The notes below the pieces were generated by a model that saw only the letters and a program-made list of their open reading frames with translations, was not told the origin of the DNA and did not search any database. The translations under genes and the position numbers were made by a program. From Deltaproteobacteria bacterium (GTDB lineage Bacteria > SAR324 > JACQKK01), in the NCBI GenBank assembly GCA_029858165.1, contig JAOUFO010000128.1, positions 1 through 5,707 of the forward strand: DNA of 5,707 nt, read 5' to 3'. The stretch's first letter is position 1; each line of letters begins with the position of its first letter. Shown here piece after piece: positions 5,309-5,707 of this stretch.

Positions 5309-5707
5309 GTGGAATTGATACTGCGACCCTTCCGCAAGGAAGACATTGATGCCCTTTATTTTTTGGATCAACGTTCCTACCCGGAGCCTTACCGGTTTTC
5401 CTACGGGCAACTGGTTTCCACTTTGCTGGACCCCCGTGTGATGGCGGTGGTGCTGGCCGCGGAGGATGACCCCAACCGGCCCGTCCGGCTGATGGGTGCG
5501 TTGATATTGCAACAGGAGGCCGTCGACAAACGGCTGGTGATTCTGACGGTAATGGTGGAACCCGGCTACCGCCGGGAGGGGTTGGGAAAAAAGCTGCTGG
5601 ATTGGGCCTTCAGGGTGGGCCAAATCAATGGATTGGAAGAGGTGTGGAGTCCGGTGGAGGCGGCCAACGGGGAAGCCATGGAATTTTTTAAGGCCGCAGG
5701 GTTTGCC
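5309..5707 (+). CDS. GNAT-family N-acetyltransferase, 3' end beyond the window
   Basis: Exactly 133 codons are present and the frame remains open at the right edge. It begins with the GNAT-like LILRPFRKEDIDAL; the core strand ILTVMVEPGYR leads into the acetyl-CoA pyrophosphate loop R88-R89-E-G-L-G-K94, followed by the helix KLLDWAF. Near the edge, residues 117-132 (E-A-A-N-x-x-A-x-x-F-F-x-x-x-G-F) match the motif-B region of RimI-like enzymes, so only the last strand or two should be missing. GNAT enzymes move an acetyl group from acetyl-CoA to an amine; RimI relatives modify ribosomal-protein N-termini, but the substrate here is unknown. GTG at 5309 is the first possible start after an in-frame TAA (5300-5302). 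AGGG lies 11 bases upstream, a weak site, and TTG at 5315 is an alternative. It shares strand and proximity with the TatD gene. Confidence 0.88.
   Translation, partial: MELILRPFRKEDIDALYFLDQRSYPEPYRFSYGQLVSTLLDPRVMAVVLAAEDDPNRPVRLMGALILQQEAVDKRLVILTVMVEPGYRREGLGKKLLDWAFRVGQINGLEEVWSPVEAANGEAMEFFKAAGFA

Overview
This window looks like ordinary chromosomal DNA from a diderm (Gram-negative) bacterium of moderately high GC. The cell-envelope type rests on a beta-barrel protein with a C-terminal phenylalanine and on an exported FlgT-like protein. No marker gene fixes the lineage. A deltaproteobacterial, Nitrospinota or similar environmental lineage would fit the gene style, but this is a guess. 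No mobile element, CRISPR array, tRNA or rRNA was seen.

There are six genes. Four are on the minus strand, reading leftward from about 4320. They are a complete pyruvate kinase (pyk, 2893-4320), a small membrane-anchored cysteine-cluster protein resembling the YkgJ CxxCxxCC family (2131-2688), a predicted outer-membrane beta-barrel protein (1142-1861), and an exported FlgT-N-domain protein that runs off the left edge (<1-938). Two are on the plus strand: a TatD-family metal-dependent hydrolase that starts at TTG and most resembles the TATDN3 branch (4430-5218), and a GNAT N-acetyltransferase that runs off the right edge (5309->5707). The pyk and TatD genes diverge from an AT-rich control region of about 110 bases (4321-4429).

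The four minus-strand genes are separated by 187, 269 and 203 bases. Promoter-like and terminator-like sequences lie in those gaps, so they look like separate transcription units rather than one operon. The barrel gene has a long leader (1862 to about 2010) that could fold as an H-type pseudoknot. The YkgJ-like gene is preceded by a tiny ORF that overlaps its start codon, and the gene itself carries a run of nine G/C. No gap exceeds 300 bases.

The genes do not form one obvious pathway: central glycolysis (pyk), envelope proteins, a nuclease-like hydrolase and an acetyltransferase. No convincing new multi-gene system is visible. The items most worth checking are the pseudoknot-capable leader, the TATDN3-like hydrolase, the membrane-tethered cysteine cluster, the FlgT-like protein without flagellar neighbours, and the potassium-independence signature of the pyruvate kinase.
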